From assembly GCA_900757415.1 (NCBI GenBank), contig CAAENU010000156.1, positions 1 to 48,902 on the forward strand: DNA of 48,902 nucleotides, written 5' to 3'. The notes below the pieces were generated by a model. That model ran no database searches and had not been told where the DNA came from. It saw nothing but the letters and a program-made list of their open reading frames with translations. A program made the position numbers and the translations under genes. The number at the start of each line of letters is the position of its first letter. Positions within the stretch are counted from its first letter, which is position 1. This document shows, piece by piece, positions 1 through 8,105 of the stretch. The DNA comes from an uncultured Oscillospiraceae bacterium (GTDB lineage Bacteria > Bacillota > Clostridia > Oscillospirales > Oscillospiraceae).

Positions 1-62
1 CAGTCTCTCAAATGTCAGAGAACGGTCATCATTGAATTATTTTTGTATCATATATGGCAATA

Positions 63-102
63 AAGTGCGGCAGTTCAGCAACTGAACTGCCGCACTTTTT
101 CC
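63..102 (+). terminator. Perfect hairpin with T-run
   Basis: A 17-bp perfect inverted repeat (arm AAAGTGCGGCAGTTCAG, loop CAA) is followed by TTTTT on the + strand. On the minus strand the left arm forms the last codons of the PdaB-like fragment at 75-308. It looks like an intrinsic terminator for a gene left of the window, possibly working in both directions. Confidence 0.75.
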
Positions 103-308
103 TCACCCCACGCCGCGTCAAAGGAGATGGCGCACAGCTTATCCTGCCGCTCCACCGAGTAAATGGGCAGCTGCCGCTGGGAAACTGCCGCAGCCTGCGA
201 TACGGGATAAAGCGTGATATAGAAGATGGCGGCGGCCAGCGCCAGCGTGCATACAGCCGCGATCAGGGTGCGGCGCAGCAGGAAGATGCGCACCGGTTTA
301 TGTTTCAT
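75..308 (-). pseudogene. Truncated PdaB-like polysaccharide deacetylase N-terminus
   Basis: The 77-residue product has an N-terminal basic stretch, one membrane segment (about residues 11-32) and then LPIYSVERQDKLCAISFDAAWG. That block matches the start of the NodB/PdaB sporulation-type polysaccharide deacetylases, whose first catalytic Asp lies in the SFDxxWG motif. Family members are usually about 200-270 residues. Here the frame ends ten residues later, inside the arm of a perfect hairpin (63-102), so the catalytic domain is missing. I chose ATG 308 because an AAAGGATG ribosome site lies upstream; an ATG at 320 is in frame. No remnant of the catalytic domain is visible between position 1 and the hairpin. 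It is probably a decayed gene, though a small membrane peptide cannot be excluded. Confidence 0.6.
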
Positions 309-405
309 AGTATATCCCATCCTTTCCGCTGTCCAGCCTATGCGCCGACAGATAAAAAAATACCCGGTAGCGGCGTTGCGCAGGCCGCTGCCGCGTTGAT
401 CCTAT

Positions 406-446
406 AAAAAGGAAGAACGCCGGGGTTCCCGGCGTCCTTCCTTTTA
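406..446 (-). terminator. Terminator after FGGY kinase
   Basis: An inverted repeat with arms around ACGCCGGG/CCCGGCGT and AAGGAAG/CCTTCCTT ends in a T-run on the minus strand, about 50 bp past the stop of the kinase gene. It also has T residues on the + side, so it may be bidirectional. Confidence 0.75.
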
Positions 447-497
447 TGAAATAGTAGCATCAAGTGAAAGGAAAAGGCGTTTTGACCAGAACAAGCT

Positions 498-1982
498 CTA
501 CAGCAGGGAGTACCGCTTTTTCGGCATAGAACCTGCAAGCGAAGACAGGGGATAAATGGAGGAGAGCGCCTTGTGCACGCTCATATGCGCGGCATACAAC
601 CCGTTATATTCCGCGGCACATGCCCAATCCACCGGGAAAGTATCGGATGTGTCTGCGCTGTGCTCTGCTTTTTCGGGAATGATGCCGCATGCCCGCTGCG
701 CCAGCAGAAAGGCGCCGTACAGAGTGGATTCCTTTACCGACGAGCGGCAGATAGGACGCTTTAATACATTGGCTTTGATTTGCAGCCAAAGGTCGCTGCT
801 GGAACCGCCGCCGCTGGCGATCACGGTGCTGATCTTGCCGCCGCCATTTTCCAAAAGCTCACAAATCTGACGAGTGGCATAACAATTTGCCTCCAGCATG
901 GCGCGGAATACATGCTCGGGACGATGCTCCGGACGCAGTCCCAAAATTGTTCCCGTCAACCCGGCATTCCAGAAGGGTGTCCGCTCTCCTGCCAATGTGG
1001 GATATGCCAGCACGCCGCACGCGCCGGGAGGAAGCAGAGCCGCTTTTTCGTTCATTTCAGCCATGGAAACGGTGCGGTTCGTAATATGATGCAGCCACCA
1101 CTCCAGCGCCCCGCCGTACATTCCCATGGGGCCGCCGGCCAGATAAAGACCCGGGATAACATGTGGATTGACCACAAGACTGCCGGTAGGATCATCAATC
1201 ATTTTGTCTGATACCAAAAAGCAAGTATCTGTAGTGCCCATGACGCTGACCAATACATCCGCTGCCGTGCCGCCGGCGCCCAAAATACCGCAGGAACCAT
1301 CCACGCTGCCTACGGCCACGGGACAGGGGGCGTCAAGACCCAGTGTACGGCAGATCTCGGGCGTCAATTCCCCCAGCTGCTCCCATGGATTCATCAGGCG
1401 GGGCAGCCGTGTGTCATCCAGGCACATGTGCTGCAGGCAATCGTTGCTCCAGCAGCGATTTGCCACATCGTAGAGCAAAGAGTAGCTGGCGGTGGTGTGA
1501 TCAATGGCGGAGATACCGGTCAGCTTGTAATTGACAAAATCCTTGAGGGACAGAAAAGCCTTGATTTTTCCGTAAAGCGCAGGCTCTTCCTGCTGCAGGC
1601 GGCAGATCTTAAACGCCAGCTGCTCCGGGGCAACTCTGCGCCGGCAAATGGAATACAGCACCGATACATCGTTGCTGTCACAGAATTTCTGATAGTAATC
1701 AGGTTCATTGTGCATATAGGAGTAGCAGGGGGTCAGAGCAGCGCCGTTGGCGTCAATACCTACCCAACCCAGCAGCGAGGAGATAGCCACGCAGGAAAGA
1801 CGGCTGATGCCGGCTGTGAGGGCGCGGGACATATCCAGAATGTGCTTCCACTCCTCTTCAGCGTCGAAGCATTCCGGAGCGGGACGTTTCAGGGTTTTAC
1901 TGTCAATGACCGTTCCGCTATCATCCAGTAGTACGACACGCAGCGAACTGGTGCCGATGTCAATCATTAAAAAAGGTTTCAT
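498..1982 (-). CDS. FGGY-family carbohydrate kinase
   Basis: The 494-residue protein fits the FGGY kinase family (xylulokinase/gluconokinase/glycerol kinase type), which phosphorylates sugars or polyols with ATP in the cytoplasm. Visible motifs are the N-terminal phosphate-1 loop MIDIGTSSLRVVLLDDSG, a mid-protein GTTDTCFLV segment, the LAGERTPFWNAGLTGTILGL signature around residue 330, and an IASGGGSSSDLWLQIKANVL adenosine-binding motif near residue 390. Length is normal. The start at 1982 follows an AAAGGAA ribosome site. It stands alone, divergent from the 4-hydroxybutyrate operon, with its own consensus promoter (2010-2038). No sugar isomerase or transporter lies next to it, so the substrate cannot be assigned. 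Confidence 0.9.
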   Translation of the reverse strand: MKPFLMIDIGTSSLRVVLLDDSGTVIDSKTLKRPAPECFDAEEEWKHILDMSRALTAGISRLSCVAISSLLGWVGIDANGAALTPCYSYMHNEPDYYQKFCDSNDVSVLYSICRRRVAPEQLAFKICRLQQEEPALYGKIKAFLSLKDFVNYKLTGISAIDHTTASYSLLYDVANRCWSNDCLQHMCLDDTRLPRLMNPWEQLGELTPEICRTLGLDAPCPVAVGSVDGSCGILGAGGTAADVLVSVMGTTDTCFLVSDKMIDDPTGSLVVNPHVIPGLYLAGGPMGMYGGALEWWLHHITNRTVSMAEMNEKAALLPPGACGVLAYPTLAGERTPFWNAGLTGTILGLRPEHRPEHVFRAMLEANCYATRQICELLENGGGKISTVIASGGGSSSDLWLQIKANVLKRPICRSSVKESTLYGAFLLAQRACGIIPEKAEHSADTSDTFPVDWACAAEYNGLYAAHMSVHKALSSIYPLSSLAGSMPKKRYSLL

Positions 1983-2009
1983 TGCAAGGATTCCTTTCTT
2001 TTTTCAAAT

Positions 2010-2038
2010 ATTATAACAATAATTACGCTGTGTGTCAA
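2010..2038 (-). promoter_or_regulatory. Consensus promoter of the FGGY kinase
   Basis: On the minus strand TTGACA (2038-2033) is followed after exactly 17 nt by TATAAT (2015-2010), with TG one base upstream of the -10 (extended -10). This is a full match to the housekeeping sigma consensus. Confidence 0.8.
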
Positions 2039-2065
2039 ATGTTTTAATGTTGTAATAATAATATC

Positions 2066-2094
2066 TTGATTTTTACTGAATATGGTAGTATAAT
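2066..2094 (+). promoter_or_regulatory. Promoter of the 4-hydroxybutyrate operon
   Basis: TTGATT (2066-2071), a 17-nt spacer and TATAAT (2089-2094) lie about 95 bp before the dehydrogenase start. The roughly 95-nt leader has no obvious terminator hairpin. The two divergent promoters leave about 27 bp between their -35 boxes, enough for one shared regulator site. Confidence 0.75.
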
Positions 2095-2188
2095 CATAAT
2101 GCTATCCAAAAGTTTTTACATAATTTTTGCTTGCGATATTTGGATTGTAATTAAATTGCGCTAATGCGTGCAAAAAAGGAGTGAGAGC

Positions 2189-3304
2189 ATGGAACAGATT
2201 ATATTCAAGCCGTCACTATATAAGTATGGAACGTGCAAGGAATTCGCAGAAGGGTTCCAGCTGAAAGAAACGGACCTGATCCTGACCAACGAGTACATTT
2301 ACGAGCCGTATTTCGGAAAGCTGACGCTGCCGTGCCATGTGGTATATCAGGAAAAGTATGGCATGGGCGAGCCCAGCGACGTCATGGCGGAGGCAATCCT
2401 GAAGGACATCAGCAGCCTGACCTTTGACCGTATCATCGCCATCGGCGGCGGTACGATCATTGATCTGGCAAAGGTGTTCGCCGTGGCGGACACGCAGGAT
2501 ATGGACGAGCTGTATGCCCGGATGCCCGCACTGAACAAGGCTCATGAGCTGGTTATCATCCCCACCACCTGCGGCACCGGCAGCGAGGTGACCAATATCG
2601 CCGTGCTGAACCGCACCCGCATGGGTACCAAGATGGGCATGGTGGCGCCCACCATGTATGCCGACTATGCCGTTTTGATCCCGGAACTGCTGGAGAGCCT
2701 GCCCCTGAAGGTGTTTGCCACCAGCTCTATCGATGCGCTGGTTCACGCGGTGGAGTCCGCGCTGTCTCCCAAGGCGACGGCCTATACGAAGCTGTTCAGC
2801 TATAAGGCCATTGAGATGATTGTTCACGGCTATCAGCATATCGCGGCCAACGGCGCCGACAGCCGCAAAACTTTGATGGATGAGTTCCTCACCGCCTCCA
2901 ACTTTGCCGGTCTTGCTTTCGGAACCGCCGGATGCGGCACCGTTCACGCCATGGCATATCCTCTGGGCGGCCAGTATCATGTGGCCCACGGCGAGAGCAA
3001 CTACGCCATCTTCACCGGCGTGATGAAGGAATACATGCGCCATAAGGCAGACGGCGAGATCGCCGTAATGAACGCCTATCTGGCCAAGCTGCTGGACTGC
3101 GGCGTGGATGCGGTCTATGACAGGCTGGAGGAACTGCTGAATAAGGTCCTGCCCAAGAAGGCCCTGCGGGAGTACGGCGCGAAGCAGGAGGACCTGCCTG
3201 AGTGGGCCAAGTCCGTCATCGATAACCAGCAGCGTCTGCTGAAAAACAGCTTTGTCCCCATGACCGAAGAGCTGGTCCTGAAAATCTATCAGGATCTCTA
3301 TTGA
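2189..3304 (+). CDS. 4hbD: 4-hydroxybutyrate dehydrogenase (iron-type ADH)
   Basis: This 371-residue group III (iron-dependent) alcohol dehydrogenase interconverts succinate semialdehyde and 4-hydroxybutyrate with NAD(H). It resembles the Clostridium kluyveri 4HbD protein as I remember it, including the segments ILTNEYIYEPY, QEKYGMGEPSD, IPTTCGTGSEVTN and the C-terminal pattern around DNQQRLLKN. The nucleotide loop GGGTIIDLAK and the metal-ligand motifs SSIDALVHAVE and HVAHGESN are present. I chose ATG 2189 because AAAAAAGGAG lies 8 nt upstream; an in-frame GTG at 2168 lacks a site. It is the first gene of a five-gene operon that continues with the dehydratase 20 bp later. Confidence 0.92.
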   Translation: MEQIIFKPSLYKYGTCKEFAEGFQLKETDLILTNEYIYEPYFGKLTLPCHVVYQEKYGMGEPSDVMAEAILKDISSLTFDRIIAIGGGTIIDLAKVFAVADTQDMDELYARMPALNKAHELVIIPTTCGTGSEVTNIAVLNRTRMGTKMGMVAPTMYADYAVLIPELLESLPLKVFATSSIDALVHAVESALSPKATAYTKLFSYKAIEMIVHGYQHIAANGADSRKTLMDEFLTASNFAGLAFGTAGCGTVHAMAYPLGGQYHVAHGESNYAIFTGVMKEYMRHKADGEIAVMNAYLAKLLDCGVDAVYDRLEELLNKVLPKKALREYGAKQEDLPEWAKSVIDNQQRLLKNSFVPMTEELVLKIYQDLY

Positions 3305-3324
3305 TACATAAGGAGGAAATCATC

Positions 3325-4776
3325 ATGGCACTTATGACAGGCGAGCAGTACATCCAATCCATCAAGAAGATCAATATGCAGGTCTATATGTTCGGCAAAA
3401 AGATCGAAGATCCCACCGAAGATCCCATCCTGCGTCCGTCCCTGAACTCCGTCCGTATGACCTATGATCTGGCGCAGATGCCGGAGTATCAGGATCTGAT
3501 GACCGTGATTTCTCCGTATACCGGAGAGCGGGTCAACCGTTTCACCCATATCCATCAGTCCACCGACGATCTGCGCAACAAGGTGAAGATGCAGCGCCTG
3601 TGCGGCCAGATGACCGCCGCCTGCTTCCAGCGCTGCGTGGGCATGGACGCTTTCAATGCCGTGTTCTCCACCACCTATGAGGTGGATGAAAAGTATGGCA
3701 CCCACTACCATGAGAATTTCAAGAACTTCATGGTATACTGTCAGAAGAATGACCTGACCATCGACGGCGCCATGACCGACCCCAAGGGTGACCGCAGCAA
3801 GGCACCCCACGCGCAGGACGACCCCGATCTGTTCCTGCATGTGGTGGAGCGCCGCTCAGACGGCATTGTTGTCCGCGGCGCCAAGGCGCACCAGACCGGT
3901 ATCCTGAACTCTCATGAGGTCATCGTGATGCCCACCATCGCCATGGGGCCGGAGGATAAGGATTACGCGGTATCCTTCTCCGTCCCGCTGGATGCCCCCG
4001 GCCTGTTCCTGATCGTGGGCCGCCAGAGCTGCGATACCCGCAAGCTGGAAAACACCGAGATGGACGTGGGCAACGCGGAGTTTGGCGGTGTGGAAGCCCT
4101 GACCGTGTTTGACGACGTGTTCGTTCCCAATGACCGCATTTTCCTTAACGGCGAGACCGAGTTCGCCGGCATGCTGGTGGAGCGCTTTGCCGGCTATCAC
4201 CGTCAGAGCTACGGCGGCTGCAAGGTGGGCGTGGGCGACGTGCTGATCGGCGCCGCCGCCGTGGCTGCCGACTATAACGGCTGCGCCAAGGCCAGTCATA
4301 TCAAGGATAAGCTCATCGAGATGACCCATCTCAACGAGACGCTGTATTGCTGCGGCATCGCCTGCTCCTCCGAGGGTCACCCTACTGCCAGCGGCAACTA
4401 TATGATCGATCTGCTGCTGGCCAATGTCTGCAAGCAGAATGTGACCCGCTTCCCCTATGAGATCACCCGCCTTGCCGAGGATATTGCGGGCGGTTTGGTG
4501 GTCACCGCGCCCTCCGAGGCAGATCTGCGCGACCCGAAGATCGGACCCTATGTGGACAAGTACTTCAAGGGCGTGGGCAATGTCTCCACGGAGAACCGCC
4601 TGCGGATCCTGCGCCTCATCGAGAACCTGTGCCTGGGCACTGCGGCGGTGGGCTACCGCACCGAATCTCTGCACGGCGCCGGCTCTCCCCAGGCCCAGCG
4701 TATCATGATCGCCCGTCAGGGCAATCTGGCCCACAAGAAGGAGCTGGCCAAGAAGATTGCGCACATCAGCGAGTAA
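3325..4776 (+). CDS. abfD: 4-hydroxybutyryl-CoA dehydratase
   Basis: The 483-residue protein belongs to the 4-hydroxyphenylacetate 3-hydroxylase-like flavoprotein family and matches AbfD, which turns 4-hydroxybutyryl-CoA into crotonyl-CoA with FAD and an unusual [4Fe-4S] cluster. The cluster ligands known for Clostridium aminobutyricum AbfD (Cys99, Cys103, His292, Cys299) correspond to C100, C104, H292 and C299 here: the pairs CFQRC and HRQSYGGC keep the exact spacing. Family enzymes are oxygen sensitive and also carry vinylacetyl-CoA isomerase activity. The ATG at 3325 has a strong AGGAGG site at 3311. The next gene encodes an Fe-S carrier domain, which suits a cluster-dependent enzyme. Confidence 0.95.
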   Translation: MALMTGEQYIQSIKKINMQVYMFGKKIEDPTEDPILRPSLNSVRMTYDLAQMPEYQDLMTVISPYTGERVNRFTHIHQSTDDLRNKVKMQRLCGQMTAACFQRCVGMDAFNAVFSTTYEVDEKYGTHYHENFKNFMVYCQKNDLTIDGAMTDPKGDRSKAPHAQDDPDLFLHVVERRSDGIVVRGAKAHQTGILNSHEVIVMPTIAMGPEDKDYAVSFSVPLDAPGLFLIVGRQSCDTRKLENTEMDVGNAEFGGVEALTVFDDVFVPNDRIFLNGETEFAGMLVERFAGYHRQSYGGCKVGVGDVLIGAAAVAADYNGCAKASHIKDKLIEMTHLNETLYCCGIACSSEGHPTASGNYMIDLLLANVCKQNVTRFPYEITRLAEDIAGGLVVTAPSEADLRDPKIGPYVDKYFKGVGNVSTENRLRILRLIENLCLGTAAVGYRTESLHGAGSPQAQRIMIARQGNLAHKKELAKKIAHISE

Positions 4777-4836
4777 AGGACACAACGGGCGGTGCTGGGC
4801 AATCTTGCCCGGCACTGCCGGGACGGAACTGCGGAA

Positions 4837-5121
4837 ATGAACGAGCTGCTTGAAAAAATTGAACAGGTGCTGGATGACGAGATCCGGCCCCAGCTGCTGC
4901 TGCACGGCGGCGGACTGGAAACGGTTTCTGTGGCGGAGGGCCGCTATACCTTCCGCCTGACCGGTCAATGTGCCGGCTGTCCCAGCGCGTACCTGACCAC
5001 AGAGGAACTGATCCGCAGCACGCTGCTGGAGCGGTTCCCGCAGCTGCGGGAGGTTGTTCTGGAGCAGGGTGTCAGCGAGGATCTGCTGGCGCAGGCCAGA
5101 AAACTGCTGCGCCATGAGTAA
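4837..5121 (+). CDS. NifU-like C-terminal domain Fe-S carrier
   Basis: The 94-residue product is a stand-alone NifU C-terminal domain. It shows the family pattern HGGGLETVSV followed by LTGQCAGCPSA, with the CxxC pair C45/C48 that binds or passes on a [4Fe-4S] cluster. I prefer ATG 4837, where the domain begins; an upstream in-frame GTG at 4792 would add 15 residues with no similarity. The ribosome site is weak, so translation may be coupled. It lies between the dehydratase and CoA-transferase genes of the 4-hydroxybutyrate operon. Its likely role, by inference, is cluster delivery to AbfD. Confidence 0.85.
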   Translation: MNELLEKIEQVLDDEIRPQLLLHGGGLETVSVAEGRYTFRLTGQCAGCPSAYLTTEELIRSTLLERFPQLREVVLEQGVSEDLLAQARKLLRHE

Positions 5122-5383
5122 GCGCATCGCCGTTTACTACTGCGGCGGCTGCAATCCCCGGTATGACCGGGTGGGCACGGTTCGTATGCTGGCGAAACAG
5201 TTCCCCAAACTGACTTTTTCGCTGCCGGACGAGCCGCCCTGCGACGGGTGTCTGGCCGTGTGCGGCTGCACCACCGGGTGTGCGCTGCAGCGCTTGCCGG
5301 ACACGCTGCCTCTGTGCGCTATACGGGGAACGGAGGACCTGGCGGCGGCCCGGCGTTGGCTGCATGCCCTTGAAACTACATAA
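5114..5383 (+). CDS. Small Cys-rich protein of 4-hydroxybutyrate operon
   Basis: This 89-residue protein overlaps the NifU-like gene by 8 bp, so translation is probably coupled. It has eight cysteines: CGGC near the N-terminus within YYCGGCNPRYDR, a second cluster CDGCLAVCGCTTGC around residues 43-56, and one more near the C-terminus. There is no signal peptide or membrane segment. I do not recognise a characterised family. The Cys pattern suggests metal or Fe-S binding in the cytoplasm, and the location suggests a helper for the dehydratase or for Fe-S transfer with the NifU-like protein. The operon membership is seen; the role is inferred. Confidence 0.7.
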   Translation: MSKRIAVYYCGGCNPRYDRVGTVRMLAKQFPKLTFSLPDEPPCDGCLAVCGCTTGCALQRLPDTLPLCAIRGTEDLAAARRWLHALETT

Positions 5384-5396
5384 GGAGACAAAACGC

Positions 5397-6698
5397 ATGA
5401 GTTGGGAAGAAATCTATCGTTCACGACTGACCACGGCAGAGGAAGCCGTTACGCATATCAAATCCGGCGACCGGGTGGTGCTGGGCCATGCCGCCGGCGA
5501 ACCCACCTGCCTGACAGACGCCATGGTGCGCAACGCGGCGGCGTATCGCGATGTGGAGATCGATCACATGCTGGTGCTGGGCGACTGCGCCTACTGCCGG
5601 CCGGAATACGCGGAGAACTTCCACCACAACGCGCTGTTTGTCAGTCCGCCGGCCCGCGAGGCTGTGGAAAACGGCCGGGCCGACTTTACCCCCACATTTT
5701 TCTATCGTGCGCCCCGGCTGTTTGAGACGACGCTGCCGGTAGATGTGGCGCTGGTACAGGTGACGCCGCCGGACGAAAACGGCGTCTGCTCGCTGGGTAT
5801 TTCCGTGGACTATACGCTGGCCGCTGTGAAAAACGCAAAGCTGGTCATCGCGCAGGTCAACGACCAGATGCCCCGCACCTGCGGCGGCAGCAGCGTGCGG
5901 GTGGAGGACATCGACCTTTTCGTGGAATACTCCACCCCCATTCTGGAACTGGCGCCGCCAAAAATCGGCCCTGTGGAGGAGGCTATCGGCAACTACTGCG
6001 CATCGCTGATCAACGATGGCGACACCCTGCAGCTGGGTATCGGCGCTATTCCCGACGCGGTGCTGTCTTTCCTGCGGCACAAGAAGGATCTGGGAATCCA
6101 TTCGGAAATGTTCTCTGACGGCGTGGTGGATCTGATGGAGCGCGGCGTGATCAACAACAGCCGCAAGACGCTGCATCACGGCATCAGTGTGGCCAACTTC
6201 CTGATGGGCACCAAACGGCTGTATGACTTTATCAACAACAACCCGCAGGTAGAGGTATACCCGGTGGATCATGTGAATGACCCGGTGGTCATTGCGCAAA
6301 ACGACAACATGGTATGCATCAACTCCTGCGTGCAGGTGGATCTGATGGGACAGGTGGCCTCGGAGAGCATCGGACTCAAGCAGATCTCCGGTGTGGGCGG
6401 ACAGGTTGACTTTGTCCGCGGCGCGGCCATGAGCAAGAACGGCCGCTCTATTATGGCTATGCCTTCCACCGTCAAGGGCAGGTCCTCCAAGATCGTTTCC
6501 GTGCTGGATGAGGGCAGCGCCGTTACCACCAGCCGCAACGACGTGGATTATGTGGTCACGGAGTACGGCATCGCGCATCTGACCGGCAAGACGCTGCGCC
6601 AGCGGGCCCGCGCCCTCATTGAGATCGCCCATCCCGATTTCCGCGAATCCTTGCAGGCGGAGTATGAGCGCCGTTTCCATGAGACATATACACACTGA
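5397..6698 (+). CDS. abfT: 4-hydroxybutyrate CoA-transferase
   Basis: The 433-residue protein belongs to the acetyl-CoA hydrolase/transferase (Cat1/Cat2) family and matches AbfT/Cat2, which moves CoA from acetyl-CoA or butyryl-CoA to 4-hydroxybutyrate. The catalytic Glu lies in the SEMFSDG motif (E237 here; E238 in Clostridium aminobutyricum AbfT as I recall). The glycine-rich LQLGIGAIPDAV loop and the C-terminal SGVGGQVDF and TEYGIAHL blocks are also visible. ATG 5397 follows TAAGGAGA at the end of the Cys-rich gene. With the dehydrogenase and dehydratase it forms a complete route from succinate semialdehyde to crotonyl-CoA. Confidence 0.93.
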   Translation: MSWEEIYRSRLTTAEEAVTHIKSGDRVVLGHAAGEPTCLTDAMVRNAAAYRDVEIDHMLVLGDCAYCRPEYAENFHHNALFVSPPAREAVENGRADFTPTFFYRAPRLFETTLPVDVALVQVTPPDENGVCSLGISVDYTLAAVKNAKLVIAQVNDQMPRTCGGSSVRVEDIDLFVEYSTPILELAPPKIGPVEEAIGNYCASLINDGDTLQLGIGAIPDAVLSFLRHKKDLGIHSEMFSDGVVDLMERGVINNSRKTLHHGISVANFLMGTKRLYDFINNNPQVEVYPVDHVNDPVVIAQNDNMVCINSCVQVDLMGQVASESIGLKQISGVGGQVDFVRGAAMSKNGRSIMAMPSTVKGRSSKIVSVLDEGSAVTTSRNDVDYVVTEYGIAHLTGKTLRQRARALIEIAHPDFRESLQAEYERRFHETYTH

Positions 6699-6764
6699 GC
6701 GGGAGTAACCTCCATTTGCCGGTATTCCCTGTTTGCTATAGCTTTTTTCTTTCTATCTCCTCAT

Positions 6765-6807
6765 AAAGTGAGAAGGCCCTGACTTTTGGTCAGGGCCTTC
6801 TCGCTTT
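6765..6807. terminator. Bidirectional terminator between abfT and MFS gene
   Basis: A 19-bp stem (arm AAAGTGAGAAGGCCCTGAC, one G-U pair) with a short T-rich loop separates two convergent genes. Short T-runs lie on both sides. Confidence 0.85.
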
Positions 6808-6831
6808 ATGAGAGCACCGATTGCGGTGCGG

Positions 6832-8022
6832 TTACTCTTTGCGTGTTACGATGAAAATAATGATACCGCCAACAACGCAGCAGCCTGTGGTAAAGATCAG
6901 CATGCCGGAGACGCCAGATACGTCCAGCAGCCGACCCGCTACGATAGAACCCGCCGCGGAGCCGATGCCGTTGGAGATGGCGTGGAGCAGCGACTGCCCC
7001 TTTACCTGATTGGAACTGTCGATCTTCTCGGAGACGTAGTACACCGTGGAGGGGATAGAGAGACCGCACTCCAGAAATTGCAGCGTCATCGTGATATATA
7101 TGACGGTCATGTTCGGCGCAAACAGCAGCAGCACATTGCGCAGCAGAAAACCGAATGCGCACAGCCGCAGCAGGAAGCGCAGGGAAGTATGCTTGCGCAG
7201 ATAATTGAAGAGCATCATGGCCGGCAGCTCCACAAAGGCGCCGATGGCCAATGCAACGCCCATGTCAGACGCCGTGCCGCCTACACGTGCAACGATCTGA
7301 TATGTATAGGTGCAGGTGACGCTGTGGGTGGACATGAGCAGAGTATAACCCAGTACCAGCATGATAAACATGGGGTACTTGGAGAACAGCGCCAGATTTC
7401 CCAGCACTTCGCCTTCTTTTACTGTCGGCGCGTCGGTATCCGTTATCGGCTGAGGCGGGACATAGCGAAACAGCAGCGTTACTGCGGCCAGCGTCAAAAA
7501 TGCCAGCGTTGCCAGCAGATAGATCAGCGATGTGCCGAATTGTTCCAGCAGAAACCCCATGGAAAAGGCGCCCACTGCGTAAAAGGCGGAACCGATGCCG
7601 CGCCCGAAGCTGTAATTTACCGGGACACCCTTGTTTACCAATGCCATTGCCATGGAGTTGAGGAAAGGGGCCAGACCGATCATGCAGATGCCGATGATCA
7701 CATACATGACCACAGAGCAGGGAAGCGTGCAGCCTGGCAGCCAGTTGACCAGCGCGGCGATGGCGGCGATGACACTGAGCATCACGGCAAAACGGCGGCT
7801 GGTAAAGACCTTGCTGCGGTCGGCAATGGCGGACATGAACGGCTGGAACACCAATGCCGCAGAGGTCAGCGATACTGCGGAAATGATACCGACCAGCGTG
7901 TTGGAGCAGCCTTTTTCTGCCAATGCCACCGAGCGGGATGCCCAAATGGTGGCATAGCCGAGCCAGTACAGGCTTTGCAGCGCGGCATAGTGCAGATTGA
8001 TTTTTTTCAATTGTGTTTTCAT
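6832..8022 (-). CDS. MFS permease (MFS_1-like)
   Basis: The 396-residue protein has about 12 hydrophobic segments and the major facilitator layout, with a short basic loop between helices 2 and 3 (MSAIADRSKVFTSRRF). It resembles the MFS_1-like / 3-phenylpropionate (HcaT) and LacY-related group more than drug exporters, but substrate cannot be read from the sequence. It is the last gene of the leftward operon and follows the CaiB-like CoA-transferase gene by 83 bp. That gap holds a hairpin (8047-8080). The position suggests uptake or export of the acid handled by the CoA-transferases. Confidence 0.85.
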   Translation of the reverse strand: MKTQLKKINLHYAALQSLYWLGYATIWASRSVALAEKGCSNTLVGIISAVSLTSAALVFQPFMSAIADRSKVFTSRRFAVMLSVIAAIAALVNWLPGCTLPCSVVMYVIIGICMIGLAPFLNSMAMALVNKGVPVNYSFGRGIGSAFYAVGAFSMGFLLEQFGTSLIYLLATLAFLTLAAVTLLFRYVPPQPITDTDAPTVKEGEVLGNLALFSKYPMFIMLVLGYTLLMSTHSVTCTYTYQIVARVGGTASDMGVALAIGAFVELPAMMLFNYLRKHTSLRFLLRLCAFGFLLRNVLLLFAPNMTVIYITMTLQFLECGLSIPSTVYYVSEKIDSSNQVKGQSLLHAISNGIGSAAGSIVAGRLLDVSGVSGMLIFTTGCCVVGGIIIFIVTRKE

Positions 8023-8046
8023 GAAATACTACCGCCTATCCTGACG

Positions 8047-8080
8047 GAGAGCCCGTTCCGCATCCTCAGAACGGGCTCTC
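8047..8080. repeat. Intercistronic hairpin before MFS gene
   Basis: A 12-bp perfect stem (GAGAGCCCGTTC/GAACGGGCTCTC) has TTTT on the + side only, while both neighbours are on the minus strand. For leftward transcripts it lacks a T-run, so it may be an mRNA-processing or stability hairpin, or a terminator for rightward antisense transcription. Confidence 0.6.
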
Positions 8081-8105
8081 TTTTGTGTTTTCTTTTGCGC
8101 TTGGC

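Noticed and set aside
338..538. 66-codon minus-strand frame downstream of the FGGY kinase
   Set aside because: It runs through the terminator hairpin at 406-446 and overlaps the end of the kinase gene; no similarity.
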